64,000 nucleotides of DNA from Tetradesmus obliquus (Eukaryota; Chlorophyta; Chlorophyceae; Sphaeropleales; Scenedesmaceae): contig CP126198.1 in assembly GCA_030272155.1 (NCBI GenBank), positions 5,332,001 through 5,396,000 on the forward strand. The letters are read 5' to 3'. Shown here one piece after another: positions 11,072 to 24,200 of this stretch. Under the pieces are notes generated by a model. That model was not told where the DNA came from. It worked only from the letters and a program-made list of their open reading frames with translations, and made no database searches. The position numbers were made by a program, and so were the translations under genes. Numbering within the stretch: position 1 is the stretch's first letter; each line of letters begins with the position of its first letter.

Positions 11072-14000
11072 ATGGAGGCTGAAGGCAAGTGCAGCCAGAA
11101 TCACCGATTCTTGGGATAGCCAAGTTTCTTGTCTAGTATTACTTATGCAATTCTTTTTTGATCTGCAGAAGAGGGTTACGTGCGGGCGACAATTCAGCAG
11201 GTGGAGGTAAGCAGCAGCGGGCAGCGGGCTGTGTGTGCCTTGCAGGGGCGTTCAACGCTAGGTTCTCAGCCTGATCACACAAGTTGATTTCTTGTGCAGG
11301 GTGCTTTCGATGCCGGGGCTTACAGTTTCTTCGGGGACATGGCTCCCCTGGACGAAGGACTGGGAGGTGCACTGGAGGTAGGTGATCTGGCAGCTGCTGC
11401 TGCAACTTCAGGGCTCCAGTTTGGCTTTTTATTTGACATAAGACAGTCACATGCACGTTGCATGCGCTGCTACTGCTGTGTATGCGCCAGTCGGCTGCTT
11501 CAGCTTCAACCAACACTCTAGCTGTAGTGCTGCTGCTGTTGTTGCTGCACCCGCTGTTGCTTGAATGCCGTCAGCCTGCCAGGCGCTTCAGACCTATACC
11601 TCCACTGCAAACCACACGCTGTGTTGCGATGCATGTACAGTACAAGCAGCTGCATAAACAATGTGCCTGCCTGTGTGTGTCTGCTTGCAGGATGGTTTGG
11701 ATGCTCCTCCAGACGAGTGGCCATCAACATGTGCTCTTGAAGATGATGAGGACTTGCCTATTGAGGCACTCATGGATGAGGAGGAAGAAGATGAAGACTT
11801 GTCACTGGCTGCACTGCTGCGGCGGCAGATGCTCGCGCAGCAAGGAGAGGAGCACGGCGCCAGCAGCAGCAGCAGCAGCAAGGTGCGGGACAGGCGGCAT
11901 TTCAGCCAGCAGCAGTGTAACGCGCGTTGCTGCACCCTGTGCTTGCTGGTATCAAACGTATGTTCGGGCTTTTCAACTGGGTTTATGGCGAGGGATACTG
12001 CAGCGGACGCAGGACGCTGGTTCGCTGCACATGCATTCCATCACGACAGCTATGCTGGCACTGGCGTTCAGCCTGCCAACCATCTGCACACCTGCACCTG
12101 TTTCACGAGTACCGCTCGCGTGTGCAAACTCGCGCTGCTCCAAGTGTTTTCAATTCTTTTGCTGTGTTTGTCATGCATGCAGGCTGTGCAGCAAGCTGGT
12201 GCTGCTACTGCAGCGCCCGCAGCTGGCACTGCGAATGGGCTCAGCAGCAAAGATGCAACAGGGGCCACACAGCAGCAGCAGCAGCCGCTGATGCCGCCGC
12301 TGCCACCCCAGCCACAGATGCTTGGGCACCTGAGCCACCCGCAGGCAGCACCAGCAGCAGGACTGGGCTCCAGCTTAGCAGATGCAGCAGCACCTGCAGC
12401 AGCAGCAGCGACTGCTGCCGCGGTGGAGCAGCGGGCAGCGCCAGCAATGCCGAGTGGCATGCTGTCAGCTGCAGATCTGGAAGCCCGCATGATCAGCTCA
12501 GCAAACCAGCAGGCTGCGCAGCAGCAGCAACAGCAGCAGCAGGGCGGCCAGCTGCTGTCCATGCTCAAGGCAGGCGGAGGAGCAGCAGCAGGCCAGCAGC
12601 AGCAGCAGCAGCACTTGCTGCCGCAGCGGCAGCCGTCGCCGCTGCACGGCGGTGCTGTGCTGCCACCGCCAGGTCATCCTGGCATGCCAATGCAGGGCCC
12701 TCCAGGACCTTTTGGACCTGGCATGTTACCTCTTGGCGCGCCAGGCGGCCTCACAGATCCTGCGCTGCAGCAGCACCAGCAGCACCAGCAGCAGCTGCTG
12801 CCACAGCTGCCGGACGGCCTGCAGCCAGGCCCCCCTTACCCAGGCCTGCCGCCGCCACCCCACATGGGTGGTGGGCCCGGCATGCCGCCGGGCGGTGGGC
12901 CGTACGGTGGGCTGCCGCCGCCGCCGCACATGCTGCCGCCGCCGCACCACCCAATGCAAGCTGGCCCTGGGCCGCTGCCACCCCACTTAACGCACGGCCC
13001 ACACGGCCCCCATGGTCCGCAGCACATCCCGCCACCTATGCCGCCACCTGGCCACCCAGGTCACCCAGGGATGCTGCCTCCAGGCATGCCTGGTATGCCT
13101 GGAATGCCTGGCATGCCACCTCCTGGGCACCCCCACCCTGGTGGTCCTGGGGTTATGCCAATGGGTCCAGGGATGGGGCCGGGGATGGGCCCTGGTATGC
13201 CTCCAAGGGGGCCTCCGCTGCCTGGTGAGCTGCTGTCACAGTGTGCTAAGCATATAAGTTAGTGAGATGACTTTGGGCATGCATGGATTTGTTGCCGTGT
13301 GCATTGTTTTGTGTGGGGGCCATGGGACCGGGAATGGGCCCTGGTGAGCCTCCAAGGGGACCTCCCCTGCCTGGTGAGCTGCTGCTGCTGTTTGCTTGCT
13401 GTTATGTGATGACTGTGGGCATGCACACGTTGTTGCCGTGCGTTGTTCTGTGTCAGGTTGCTGCCGGCCGCACGTGATGCAACGCATGGCGCAGCAGCAC
13501 TTGTTGCAAAACTCTGCTGAGGCGTGCAGCAAGTGTTAGCGGAGTAACCACGCAGTGATCCTCATGCACGCAGTTCATGCCACGCAGTGACATCTCAAAA
13601 CCTTCTGTCCTGCTGCTGCTGGTGCTGCTGATGTGATGCTGCCGGCCCGCAGGCCAGCTGATGCCGCCACAGCAGCGCATGCCGCCCCCAGGCTTCCCTG
13701 GTGGCCCGCCAGGTCAGCAGCAGCAGCAGCAGCAGCAGCCGGGGATGCCAGGCCTGAAGGGAATGCCGCCCATGCAGCAGCCAGATCAGCAGGCTATGGT
13801 GGGCGCGCAGCAGCCGCAGCAGCCGCAGCAGCCAGGCGTAGGGGGGCCCTATGGCGCGCCGCAGCAGCGGCAGCAGAGCCCTGGTGCTGCACCTTGGAAC
13901 CGGCCGCCACTCCAGCAGCAGCAGCAGCAAGGCATGCAGCAGCAGCAGGGCTCGCCCGCACAGCGCACCATGCCCGTCATCGACCCGTTCACCAGAGCAC

Positions 14001-16383
14001 CAGTAGCAGCAGCAGCAGGAGGAGGAGGGTTTGATGCAGCTGGCGCCTTCAGCAGCTATGGTGCTGGGGTTGCAGGGGGTGCTGGGGCATCTGGAGGGCC
14101 TGGTGGCGAGCAGAATATGGCCGCGCTGGTGCACCGGCTGCGCTCTTTTGGCAGTGAGATGATGGCTGCTGATGAGATCAACTACATCCTGCGCATCCAG
14201 CACATGGCCACACATGGGGGGCACCCCTACCTGGAGGATTTTTACTACCAGGTGAGCACTGTTGACAGAGACTTTGCAAGTTGTATCTAAGCATTCTGAG
14301 CACATTTGATTTAGGGTGGGCGCATCCAGCACATGGCCACACATGGGGGGCATCCTTACCTGGAGGATTTTTACTACCAGGTGGGCACTGTTGAATTTGT
14401 TGATGCAGTCGCAGTGGCAGCAGCAGCAGCAGCATGCATGTCACTTATCCTGCGCATCCAGCACATGGCCACACATGGCGGCCACCCCTACCTGGAGGAC
14501 TTTTACTACCAGGTGGGCATTGAATTTGGTGTTGCAGCCGCCGCAGCAGCAGCATACATGTCATTTATTCTGCACATTCGACACATGGCCACACACGCGG
14601 GCCAGGAGTATTTTTACTACCAGGTAAGCACTGTTGACTGAGACTTTGCAGTTTGCAGCACCAGCTCTCAACTTGCACGGTTCTTTCACGCTTTCAACTG
14701 CACAGGCTTACCTCAACAAGTACTACGGCGGCCGCAACGCGCTCGTCTTTGCTCCGGCGGAGCTGCGCGACCTGGCGGCTGAACTGGCGGGCGCGCTGCA
14801 CCATGAGGGGGGCGTTGAGCCTCGCTTTGCTGACCTGTCTGGTCTGGGCAAGATCGTGCTGAGCAACATCCGCACACCCAAGATGCTCATGGACGTGGGT
14901 GGTGGCCCTGCTGCTGCTGCTGCTGCTGCTGGTGCGGACAAGGCTGGCAAGGCGGCGGCAGAGGGCAAGGCCAAGCCACTGGAGCAGGTGAGCGCTACAC
15001 AATGATCATGTTGTTATTGTGGTGCATTACGTCGCCAGCAGGTTCTCTGGCATGTGCTGCAGCACCTGTTACTGGCTCCCGTATCGATTGAGTCTTACGC
15101 AACATTCATTGCGCTCCCTGGTGTTGTCTGCGCATTGCTGTCCTGTCTCTGTCAACACTCAGCTCTATGCCATCCCATGACCTGTGCGTGCTTGTTTGCC
15201 TGCCTGCCCTGTTCGTGCCTTGCAGGAGCCCATGCTCGCAGCACGCATCATGATCGAGGACTGCATGCTGCTGCTGAGTGACGTGGAAGACATTGACCGC
15301 ATGTTTGCAGCAGCAGCGGCAGCAGCAGGAGGCGCAGGCGGCATGGCACCCCCTGGAGGCTCAGTACTGATATCCCCTGCGCAGGCAGCAAGCCTACTGC
15401 ATAGGCGCGCTGCTCTGCTGGGTGGTATCGCAGCATCATTCAGGCTGCCGAACGCACCTACGCTGCCAGGCGCAGAGGATTCTACTGCAGCAGCAGCAGC
15501 AGCAGCAGGAGGGGATGGGGTGTTCATCCGCTTGATGGGCCTGCCTAAGGGCAGGGCGCTTGTGAGCAAGACGCTGCGCCTAATGTTCAGTGCACCGCCA
15601 TCAGCAGCTGCCAACAAGGGAGGCAAGGGTGGTGCAGCAGCAGCAGATGCGGAGGGTGGCAGCAGCAAGTCAGTTGGCCTTGATGTGATTTGGGCACTGC
15701 TGCGCAACGCAGAGCTTACTTTCGGGCCTGCAGTGGCAGCAGCAGCAGGCAGTGAGGCTGAGCGCCGCATGACGAATGCAACCGTAGCGCTGTCAGCAGC
15801 AGCAAGCGAGATGATCAAGCGGCTGAGCACCCCAGAGGAGGCTGTAGCATGCCTTGCAGCGTGCATTGCAGGTCTGGAAGCCAGCACAGCTGCTGCTACA
15901 GCCGCAGGTGCGAGCCAGCTACTGCCGCTGTTCCCTGCCGGCAGGCTGCCTGCAGACGGCAGCCCAGATTGGCTTGGCGGCGTGCTGGCCTCACTACTGC
16001 TGCGCTCATCTGAGCTGGGGCTTGGTAGCTTTGCTGCTTCCGGCAACGTGCGGACGCTGGGAGAAGGGTATGACAAAGAAGCTCGCGAGCTCGCTGAGCA
16101 AGAGGCTCGCGAGTTGAGTAGCGCAGCGGACTCGGCTGCGGCTGCACAGTGGGGCAGGCTGCTTGGGCCCTTCTCTGAGCTTGTGATGCTGCACCTGTGG
16201 GCGCTGATTCAGGCGGTGAAAGAGTCCGGTGGTATGGCTGCTGCGGCTGGCGGTGCTGCTGTGGATGTGCGCGCGTATCTGCAGAAGCTGTCGTGCGTGC
16301 CGCTGATGCGGGTGCTGATGGCACACTGCGATGCGAAGCAGCAGGAGCAGCTGAAGAGCTACCTGTCGGAGCTGACCCACTGA
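11072..16383 (+). CDS. PAT1: PAT1 homolog, mRNA-decapping activator and P-body scaffold
   Basis: PAT1 bridges deadenylation and decapping of mRNA in cytoplasmic P-bodies. Exons are 11072-11084, 11169-11206, 11300-11377, 11691-11882, 12183-13224, 13653-14251, 14706-14987 and 15235-16383; all phases agree and give 1130 codons plus stop. The N-terminus is acidic (DLPIEALMDEEEEDEDLS), the middle is a Pro/Gly/Met/Gln-rich region, and the conserved C-terminal core follows. Diagnostic motifs are EMMAADEINYILRIQHMATH with PYLEDFYYQ, then EPMLAARIMIEDCMLLLSDV with DIDRMF, then FIRLMGLPKGRALVSKTLRL. These match plant and animal PAT1 closely. The first intron uses a GC donor (GGCAAGT). Two exon edges are duplicated in the following introns. 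Confidence 0.93.
13160..13385 (+). repeat. Duplicated 3' edge of the PAT1 Pro-rich exon
   Basis: The end of the exon (about 13165-13230, with GPGMGPGMPPRGPPLPG and a GTGAGC donor at 13225) recurs at about 13317-13380 with the same donor and following GCTGCTG. The copy lies downstream in the intron. Confidence 0.85.
14166..14625 (+). repeat. Four copies of the PAT1 exon edge encoding RIQHMATHGGHPYLEDFYYQ
   Basis: Copies end at 14251 (the exon used in the model), about 14381, about 14513 and about 14623, each followed by a GTGAGC, GTGGGC or GTAAGC donor. The second and third copies preserve nearly the whole motif; the fourth is degraded (HIRHMATHAGQEYFYYQ). The second to fourth copies are open in one shared frame. 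Confidence 0.92.
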
Positions 16384-18522
16384 GTTAGCAGTAGGACCAT
16401 ACTGCAGCTGCGCCCATGCTAGCTGTTGTGTGGCAGAGAGGTGGCACTGAGGTGGCTGGATGTTATGGACTATTGGATGGATGGTTTGAGGGTTGTGCCT
16501 AGCCTTTTGGGCCTTAGCTTCGGCAAAGTTGGTTTAATGGCAACAGATCCAAGCATCATCAGCGCAGGCTGTGTTGCATTCACCTGCTATCCTGACGGCA
16601 CGTGATGCTGCTGTCAACAAGATGCAGAGGCACTTGTGTGCTCGTGTGTGCTGTGCTTCAGCAAATGTTGCCCTGCAAACGAGGCTGCGGGCAGGATTGT
16701 TTTGCAATATGTGCTTCTTATGTTGGTTTGCTGGGCTGCGCTGTCAGCTGCAGCATCAGAGTTTTTTGGGCGTGGCATGCAGGCTCTTCCAATATGTATT
16801 GCGCAGCTTCCACTATGCGCAGTTCAGGTTTCAAAATGGCGCTTTCGTTTGTGGTTTAGAGGGTGGCGGAGCCCCCATCAGGGCTTAGGTAAGGATCCCT
16901 TGCGGCCCACACCGAGTTTTTGCAGGTGTGACGGCCAGGCCTGCCCACGCATGCCGCCTTTTTGAGGCGTGTTGGGCAGCTAGCAGCATTTGGCTGGCGC
17001 TCGCACAGCTGCGCATATCTGACGCATGCATGGTTGACTTTGCATCAGGTTGGGGTGGTATGTACTTGCGCTTCGCGGCTTCTGCTTCCGGCCATGCTTA
17101 TGGTAGTTGTGGTGAGAGTTTTGGGGTTTGGCAGCAGTTTGAGCCATTCAGGGCAGCAGTTTTTCTCAAAGGGGTGGTAACTGAGGTCATGTCGTGTGGA
17201 TGCTGAAAGGCAGTTGAAGTATGGACTGCCTTCTTGAAGACGTGGTTTCTGCCTGCAGGCACGTTGTGATGGTTTGCTGGATCACCCATCGTTATTGAGC
17301 AGCACCCCATGACAGTGCGGCTGGGCGGTACAGGTCACAGCGCACACATTGATGCTCATTTTCTGCGGCTGAAGCAACCTTGCGTTTGAAGCAACCTTGT
17401 GTATAAAGGATCCAATGGAGCCTTGGGATCTTGCTGCAAGGCTGTTCAAAGGCACAGCGTAGGCCTCTTTGTTCTTGTGTCTGTTCCAGCTGGCTGGTTT
17501 GATGTGCGTGTGGTGGTATGTGTGAGAGCCAGCTTCCAGCAGCGGCCGCAGTTGCTTCCTTTTGCAGCGCTTATGAGCTTGTACTACACGGCTACTGGCC
17601 TTCTTGTGTTGGACTTGGTCATCAAAAAACAGTTGATCTGCTGCTGGTCCAACAAACAAGCGTTGAGGTATGGTACGACTGTCTCAGTGTGGTGAAGTAC
17701 ATGGTAGGGATGCTGGGTGTTACCACATACAGGGTTCTTTGCAGTTGTGATACTCATATGTGCTACTTACGTGTGCAGGCGATTCATTGGTGCTATCTGG
17801 TCACACAGCTGGCACTGGGCTGGAGGCTCCCCAGGCTTGCAGCTGCTTGCGTGTTGCTGTGGCAACAAAAGTCGGTGCAAAAGTGGGTTCGTATTTACCG
17901 GTAGTCGCGCCAGTGTGTACTACAGGCTAGTAGAAGCCTGATCATCATGTTACCGTAGAGCCCCAGCAGCGACGCCGCTGGCTTTTGTGCTTGTGTTCCG
18001 GCAACTTTTCTGACACAGTATGGCTGCAAGCAATTCAGTTGCGCATCGATCTCAACCATGCTGCTGGCTGATGTGAGTTTTTCATACAACAGAGGTCTGC
18101 TATGCTACAGATCTCAGAATGTTTGTCCTCAAAGACGTGGCATTGGCGGGCATTGCGCAGGAAACGTCTAGGATACGTGTGGGCCGTGGTTTGCGCTGCC
18201 ATGGTCATTAGTGTGTTTGCTGTGGAGAAAGCATATATCGTATATACAACAGGAGATCCCAGTCTGCCAGACTCAGTGCACAGCAGTGAAGCTGTTCACA
18301 ATTCAACTGTTTGTGGCTGTGGAATTTGATGCCACTTGTAATGCTTGTCAGCACCACACTGCCTGAACCCTATCGTTACAACCTGACTAAAACGTCCCAC
18401 GCAACATTTTGTTACACGCTCCACCATCAAGGATTGGGAACCCCAATCACCAGCAGTTGCAGGCAGCGACTGCTGCTGGACCAGCGTGCAAGCCGTCCGT
18501 CTCCCAAAACAAGCAACAGAAG
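16384..18522. other. Intergenic region after PAT1
   Basis: About 2.1 kb without a recognisable gene. The first part is G/T-rich and low in CAG repeats, as expected for a long algal 3' UTR. Short open frames here show no family features. The right part contains the 3' side of the convergent minus-strand gene. Confidence 0.5.
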
Positions 18523-19310
18523 TCAGAACTGCATCTTGTACACATGCTTACGGTGCCTGACAAAGGGCTCTCCGCAGGCCCACTCAAACAGGAGCAGCGC
18601 TGCTGCTAGCAGCAGCAGCCCCATTGCCAGCTGTGGCATGACTGCCGCTTGCCGGCACAGCCACAGTCTGTGCTGGCTACCGGCTGCCCTGCCCGGCCCT
18701 CGTCCGTCTGCCTCAACCATCTCGCCCAGATGCCGTGCCCGTTGGAGAGCCAATGACAGGCTCGTTGACGAGCTCTGCATCCTTTGTCAGCACCTCCATC
18801 CACCCCACACACAAGTCAAACTTGCTCAGCGGCTTCTGCACTGCACTGCTGGGCTGCATTTTGTCCGTAAGGAAGGCAAAGGGGTCCCCAGAGAACATCT
18901 GCTGAATAGCAGCTGCCCTTTCCAGAGCCCTGTTCTGCTGGCCGAGCAGGCGCTGCTGCTCCTGCATTTTCCCCTGCAGCTGCTGCCACTGCTCAAGCAT
19001 GCGCTGCTGCCGGTCCAGCACCCTGCGTTTGAGGTCCTGTCGCCCTTCTGTCAGCGGCAACAACTCCACCAGCCGCTGCAGCTCGTGCTGCTGCTGCAGC
19101 AGCCGCTGTAGCCCCGCCGGCAGTGGCTGCTGGCTGTTACTCCCACAGAACAGCTGCCAGAGGTGCAGCACTCGCTGCTTTTTCTGCAACAGGACTTCAA
19201 CCAGCGGCAGCTGTTGTTCTGGCACCATGCTTGTTGCTGTTGCGAGCGCTGCATCCACCTCCTGCAGGGTCTCCCGTGCGAGCTGCGACATCTTCTGCCA
19301 GTCTTGCTCA

Positions 19311-19341
<31 letters not shown>

Positions 19342-20238
19342 GCAGCTGCTGCTGCTGCTGCTGCGCCAGCTGCTGCTGCTGCGCCGGCTGCTGCTGCTGC
19401 TGCTGCTGGCTTGAGCCCCCAGTAAGCCGCAGCCCTCCACCCAAAGATGCTGGAGCTCCTGCTGCTTCTGGCTGCAGGTTGTCCTGCTCTGTGTAACTAA
19501 GCATTTGCGTGCTCGGCTCTGCAGCTGCTGCAGCTGCTGCAGCAAGCACGCTTTCATGTGGCAGCGGGATAGGAGCAAGCAGACCGCCCAGCTGCTGTCT
19601 CTCTAGCTCTGCCAACTGCGCCTCAAGCCTTGCAAGAAGCTCCCGGTTGCGCTGCTGCTGCTGCTGCTGCTGGCGGAGGTCGTGCTGGTCGTCCTCCTCA
19701 GGCCCTAGTGCGCCAGCCACATCAAAACCTTGGGAGGCAAGGAACTTCAAAGCAGCACGCCTGCATACACAGACATACAAAAAATTGCAGAACGACATGT
19801 ATGATGCAAGAGGGTTTAGCGGCAGCCATGCTGAAGCAACACGTGTACTGGCAGCAGCCATCCCCATGGTGCTGCACTATCTGCGGCTGCATGCTTCTTG
19901 AGAAAGCTTGCTGAAGGACCAGCAGTGATGTTGCGTAGTCTGTGGCATCTGTCATATTTACAGCAGCCCTGCGACTGTGCATAGTCTGCTCACTCAGAGG
20001 GGGCCCTGGGCCTGGGTTCCAAGTACACACATGTCAGCTAAGCTGCTGTGCATGCCTCTAGAGCTGTTTGTATATAGGACGCTGTCTTGAACATGCTTAC
20101 TTAGAGGGCGGCTTCGGCATGGGCTCAAAGTGCACGAGGCCGCCTGAACCCCGCCCCAGGCACGCGTCTTCAATCTGCTTGTTGCGCTTGCGCGTTACGG
20201 CAGCTGCTGCTTCCTGGTACTGCTCCTCGGTCTTGTCC
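18523..20238 (-). CDS. Gln-rich coiled-coil protein, unrecognised, possibly tail-anchored
   Basis: I do not recognise the family. An exon at 20238-20101 encodes KTEEQYQEAAAAVTRKRNKQ and ends LVHFEPMPKPPSK; its AA|GTAAGC donor joins in phase to the exon starting at 19760 (RAALKFLASQGFDVAGALG). The latter runs through coiled-coil helices, an Ala tract, a long Gln tract, then QQPLPAGLQRLLQQQHELQR and DPFAFLTDKMQPSSAVQKPL. A minus-strand frame at about 18690-18523 gives a hydrophobic segment (MPQLAMGLLLLAAALLLFEW) and a basic end RHRKHVYKMQF followed by a stop. This would suit a tail anchor, but the splice joining it to the preceding exon is not resolved. The 5' end upstream of 20238 is also not found. 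Confidence 0.6.
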
Positions 20239-21264
20239 CTGTGCATGCAGGGAATACAACACAGGAATGTGGACTGAGCAACTGCAAAGTATGAGATGCA
20301 GGTTGAGTGCTACATTTGTTGGGGTGACGGCACTGTGGTATCTGGCAGGTGGTGACAGCAAAGGCAGCTGGCAGGTGTGGGTGGCGGCAAGGAGGCAAAG
20401 CCACCAATTGATACCTGCATCCAGACGTTGCTGTAGCTGAGGCATAGCAATGCACGCATGGGAAGGCTGACAATATGTCCTGTTGCAGGGAGGGCTGTGC
20501 CAGCACTGCTAGCTTTTATGTCAGAGCATTGGACATCGTGTGTTGGGTTGCTCTGCCAGTGAGTTGTAAGCGTGCAGCCTGCCAGGCAGAACCATGCGTA
20601 TAAAGAACAGGGCTGCTACTCCCAGCTAGCCTCAAAAGCTCACTTGTTGGACAGTAGGGCCACGTTGTTGCCATGTCGTCTGCCTGCATGTGCTGCTGTA
20701 CTGCGTTTGTTCGAAGCACCTGCCGGGGCTTGATCACTATCACACTGGTAGTCATCCAGCCGACTAGCGCGCTTCCTGGTTCGTTGTTCCCGCATGTCGA
20801 CAGCACTGGAGTAGCCAGTCGGTGTGTGTCACCTGATGGCGGATTCAAATGGTTGATAGCCTTTGCACGAGTAAATGAGGGACTAACGCTACTACTAGTC
20901 TGGTTTAGTTTTGTGTCATGGATCTGTGCTGGCAACAAGGCTCTGGAGACTCCTCTGTGTGGTCGGTTGGTGGATTCAAAAGCACAGTGGTGACCTGCTC
21001 CTCTCCAATGCACAGATCGGATAGACTTCAGCGTAGCATAAGCGGTGCCATCTACCTCTTGCAGCGTGTGTGCGTCTTTGTGTTGGGCTAACCTGTGTCA
21101 CTAACACCAGTCAAATTTATATTGACTGTCGTCGACAACGTCGTCGGATGCGCCCGATTGCTGCCATGCATTGATGTCAAAGGTCAGACTCTGCAGAGCT
21201 GATGGAGTGGTTGAAGCTGGTGTGCCACTGGGGTTCCACGACGTTGCACCACTTTGATACCTAG
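20239..21264. other. Region upstream of two divergent coiled-coil genes
   Basis: It should contain the missing 5' exon(s) of the minus-strand gene and the promoter of the plus-strand gene starting at 21265. I found no exon that I could support; open frames here are short and lack conserved text. Confidence 0.4.
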
Positions 21265-24200
21265 ATGGCTCGAGAGGAGCGTCACAGGAACAGCAGTAGC
21301 TTCCTTGGCAAGCCTTCACTTAAGCATTTAGATGATGTGGAGGCAGACCTGCAGTGGCTCATGTCAGGGCAGCATACAGAAGCAGCAGAGGTTGAAGCAG
21401 CAGCAGGCATTACCCGCAGCAGCTTCCGTGAGTCCATCAGACAGCATCAGAAAAAGCTATCCGGCATCTTGACAGGAGTCAGCAGTAACACTCACACGCT
21501 ATCGACTGCTGCTGAGGATGGTGGAGGCAGCGGCACAGCGCAAAAGCAAGGGGAACCCCGGCGGTCACAACAAGCACAAGGCCAAAGCGGCAGCAGCAGT
21601 AGGCACAGCAGCAGCAGCGGCCGGCATAGCTTGCTGACAGATGTCCCACCACGACAGTCGCAGTTTGATGCCAGCAGCAGACACCAAGCTTCAGCTAAGT
21701 TTGGAAATGACTTGGCAGCAAACAGGGCTGCTAGTTGTGTCCAGCAGCTGTTCTGCAAGAGCACACAAAGCGAGCTGGGCACTCAGATGCAGCGACCGCA
21801 AGGGAGCAGGCAGTCAACCAAGCAGCTAGAATGTGACGTCAGCATGCAACAGCCCAGAGCATCCAGCGCTGCAAGATACGGCAGCCCAGGTGCACTGCAG
21901 CAGGAATGCGTGGTTACTGTGCTGCTGCAGCAGAACGATGCACTGCAGAAGCAGCTGCAGGAACTGCTAGCAGCCAACCAGCAGCAACCCGCACCACCAA
22001 CAGCAGCACCAGCATCGGAAGGAACAGCAAGCGAAGGCGGCGCAGCAGTGCAGCAGTTGACAGCCAATGAGAGGCGCCTAGTGAAAGTGCTGAAGAAGAT
22101 ACAGAAGGACAAGGACAGGTAAGGATGCCTGCTGCAAGCATCCAAAAGGTCCAGCCACAGGTGCTGTGCAAACAGCTCCCTGTTGTTGCCACACATGCAG
22201 CTGGTTGCCTCAGTCACACCACATCAATGTGCTCTTCCTGCTGATTGTGCTGCCACTTGGTTCGATTCCAAGGTGCTAAGGCACTGTGCCGTGTGAATGC
22301 CTTGCTGCATGTCGCGTTCCTGCAGGCTGAACGAGCAGGTGCAGCAGTTGCTAGGCAGCCAGGCAAAGCTGTTGGAGGCACGGGTGGATGCAGCAACACA
22401 GCAGACAGATGTGCAGCAAGGCCGCCAAGAGCGCTGTGGCAGCCAACTGCCGCAGGGTGTTGTGGTGACACTGCCCGAGCAGCAGCAGCAGCAGCAGCAG
22501 CAGCACAGCCAGGCTGGGCCACCTGCCAGCGGGGGTGATAGCTTGCTAGGCACGTCCATGCAGGACTTTGAGCTGCAGCTGCAGCAGCTGCAGTCTCAGG
22601 TGGACAGCATGGGAGGGCAAGGGCAGCCTCCGTCAACAACAGAGCAAGCATCGCTGGATGCTGCTGCTGTAAGTGGCTGCAAAGGCTTGCAGGCAGCAAG
22701 GTTATCAACACGATGCAGCCTGACGTCAGCTCAGCAGCAGCAGCAGCAGCAGCAGCAGTTGATTGATGACCAGGCTGCAACCATTGCTGACCTCAAGAGG
22801 GTCATTGCAGGTGAGCAGTTGTGGCCGGACTACATGCAACGTATTGTTGCACTGTGTCTCGTTTCATCCTTGCTCCACACAGCAATGCTGGCAGTCTGCT
22901 GTCTACCGCTAATCTTCTGCATGGGCGAAATTTAGATGCACTAAAGCACTGCTACTCAGGGATGTTCAAGTCGTCTGCATTCTGCTGTGCTGCTGTGCTG
23001 GTGTGTCACCCTGCAGAGCTGGAGCTGCAGACATCTGTGCTGCGCAGCCAAGCCGCCAGGCAGAGCAGCGCTGGCCAGGCCTTGACAGAGTGCCAGGCGC
23101 TGCTACAGCAACGGCAGCAGCAGGTGGAGGAGCTGCAACAGCAGCACGAGCTGTCACAGGTAAGGGTTTTCAGCGCTGAGCAGCCATGCGCACAAGGCAT
23201 TTGGACAGCATGCTTGCATGGAGGCTCGCATGCTGCACAGCATGTTTCCCATCTACACATTAGTGCTCAGGATGCGATGTGAGGGTTGCCGTGCTACTGC
23301 TGCTGTTCCTGCAGGCAGCCATCCGGCAGGCGATGCGTGCCACAGCAGCAGCGGAGGCGGAGCGCGACGCCTTGAGCAAGATGCTGCAGGATGCTGGGGC
23401 TGAGCAGCAAGCAGCCAGCAAGGGGCAGGAGGCGGCAGATCAGAATGAGCAGCTGCAGCAGGAGAATGGTGGGTTGGCGCGTGCATTGGTGCTCTGAATG
23501 CACATATGTATTGTCGTTGTTGTGCAGGCTGTGTGCACGTGTATAGCGCAAGCGCATGCATGCATCTGCTGTCTCCCTGACACGAACTTGCAAGTTGTAC
23601 TGTTAGCTTCTTACAGCTCTCTGCTTGCATCACAATGTAGACAGCCCTCACCTACTTGCCCACAGCTTGTCATCTGCTCTCTGTTTGATTGCCTGCTGCA
23701 GAAGAGCTGGTGTCGCTTGTGGCTCTCCTGCGCCAGGAGCGCCAGCATCTGCTGCAACGCCTGCTGGAGGCCAATGAGCAGATCAGCGACCTGCATGATG
23801 AGATGGGGCCAGCACTGCTGCGGGGCTCACCCACGCGCAACAGGCCCAGCAGTGCAGCAGCACGCGCCAGCGCAGCAGCACGCGTGTCCTGGCTGCTGCC
23901 GAGCGATGGAGGTGACAGCGGCGGCTGGGGCAGCGGGGCAGGCAGCAGCCATCCAGGTGGGCGTATAACACACCAGGGAGTCAAATGCATGAATAGCAGG
24001 TTACATCACTAGACCTGCGAGGGCGTCGTTGTACTTCCTGTCATAACATGCACCCAAATAGCTTTTGAGCCGCCAGATACCAAGCTGGGCTGCTTATGCT
24101 GCTGCCCACCTTGAATTGCATCCTGTGTCTGTGATGCTGCTCAGGCTCCTCATCCGGCATTGGGCAGCAGCTGTCAGCGGCTGTTGGCGAGCTGTCCAGC

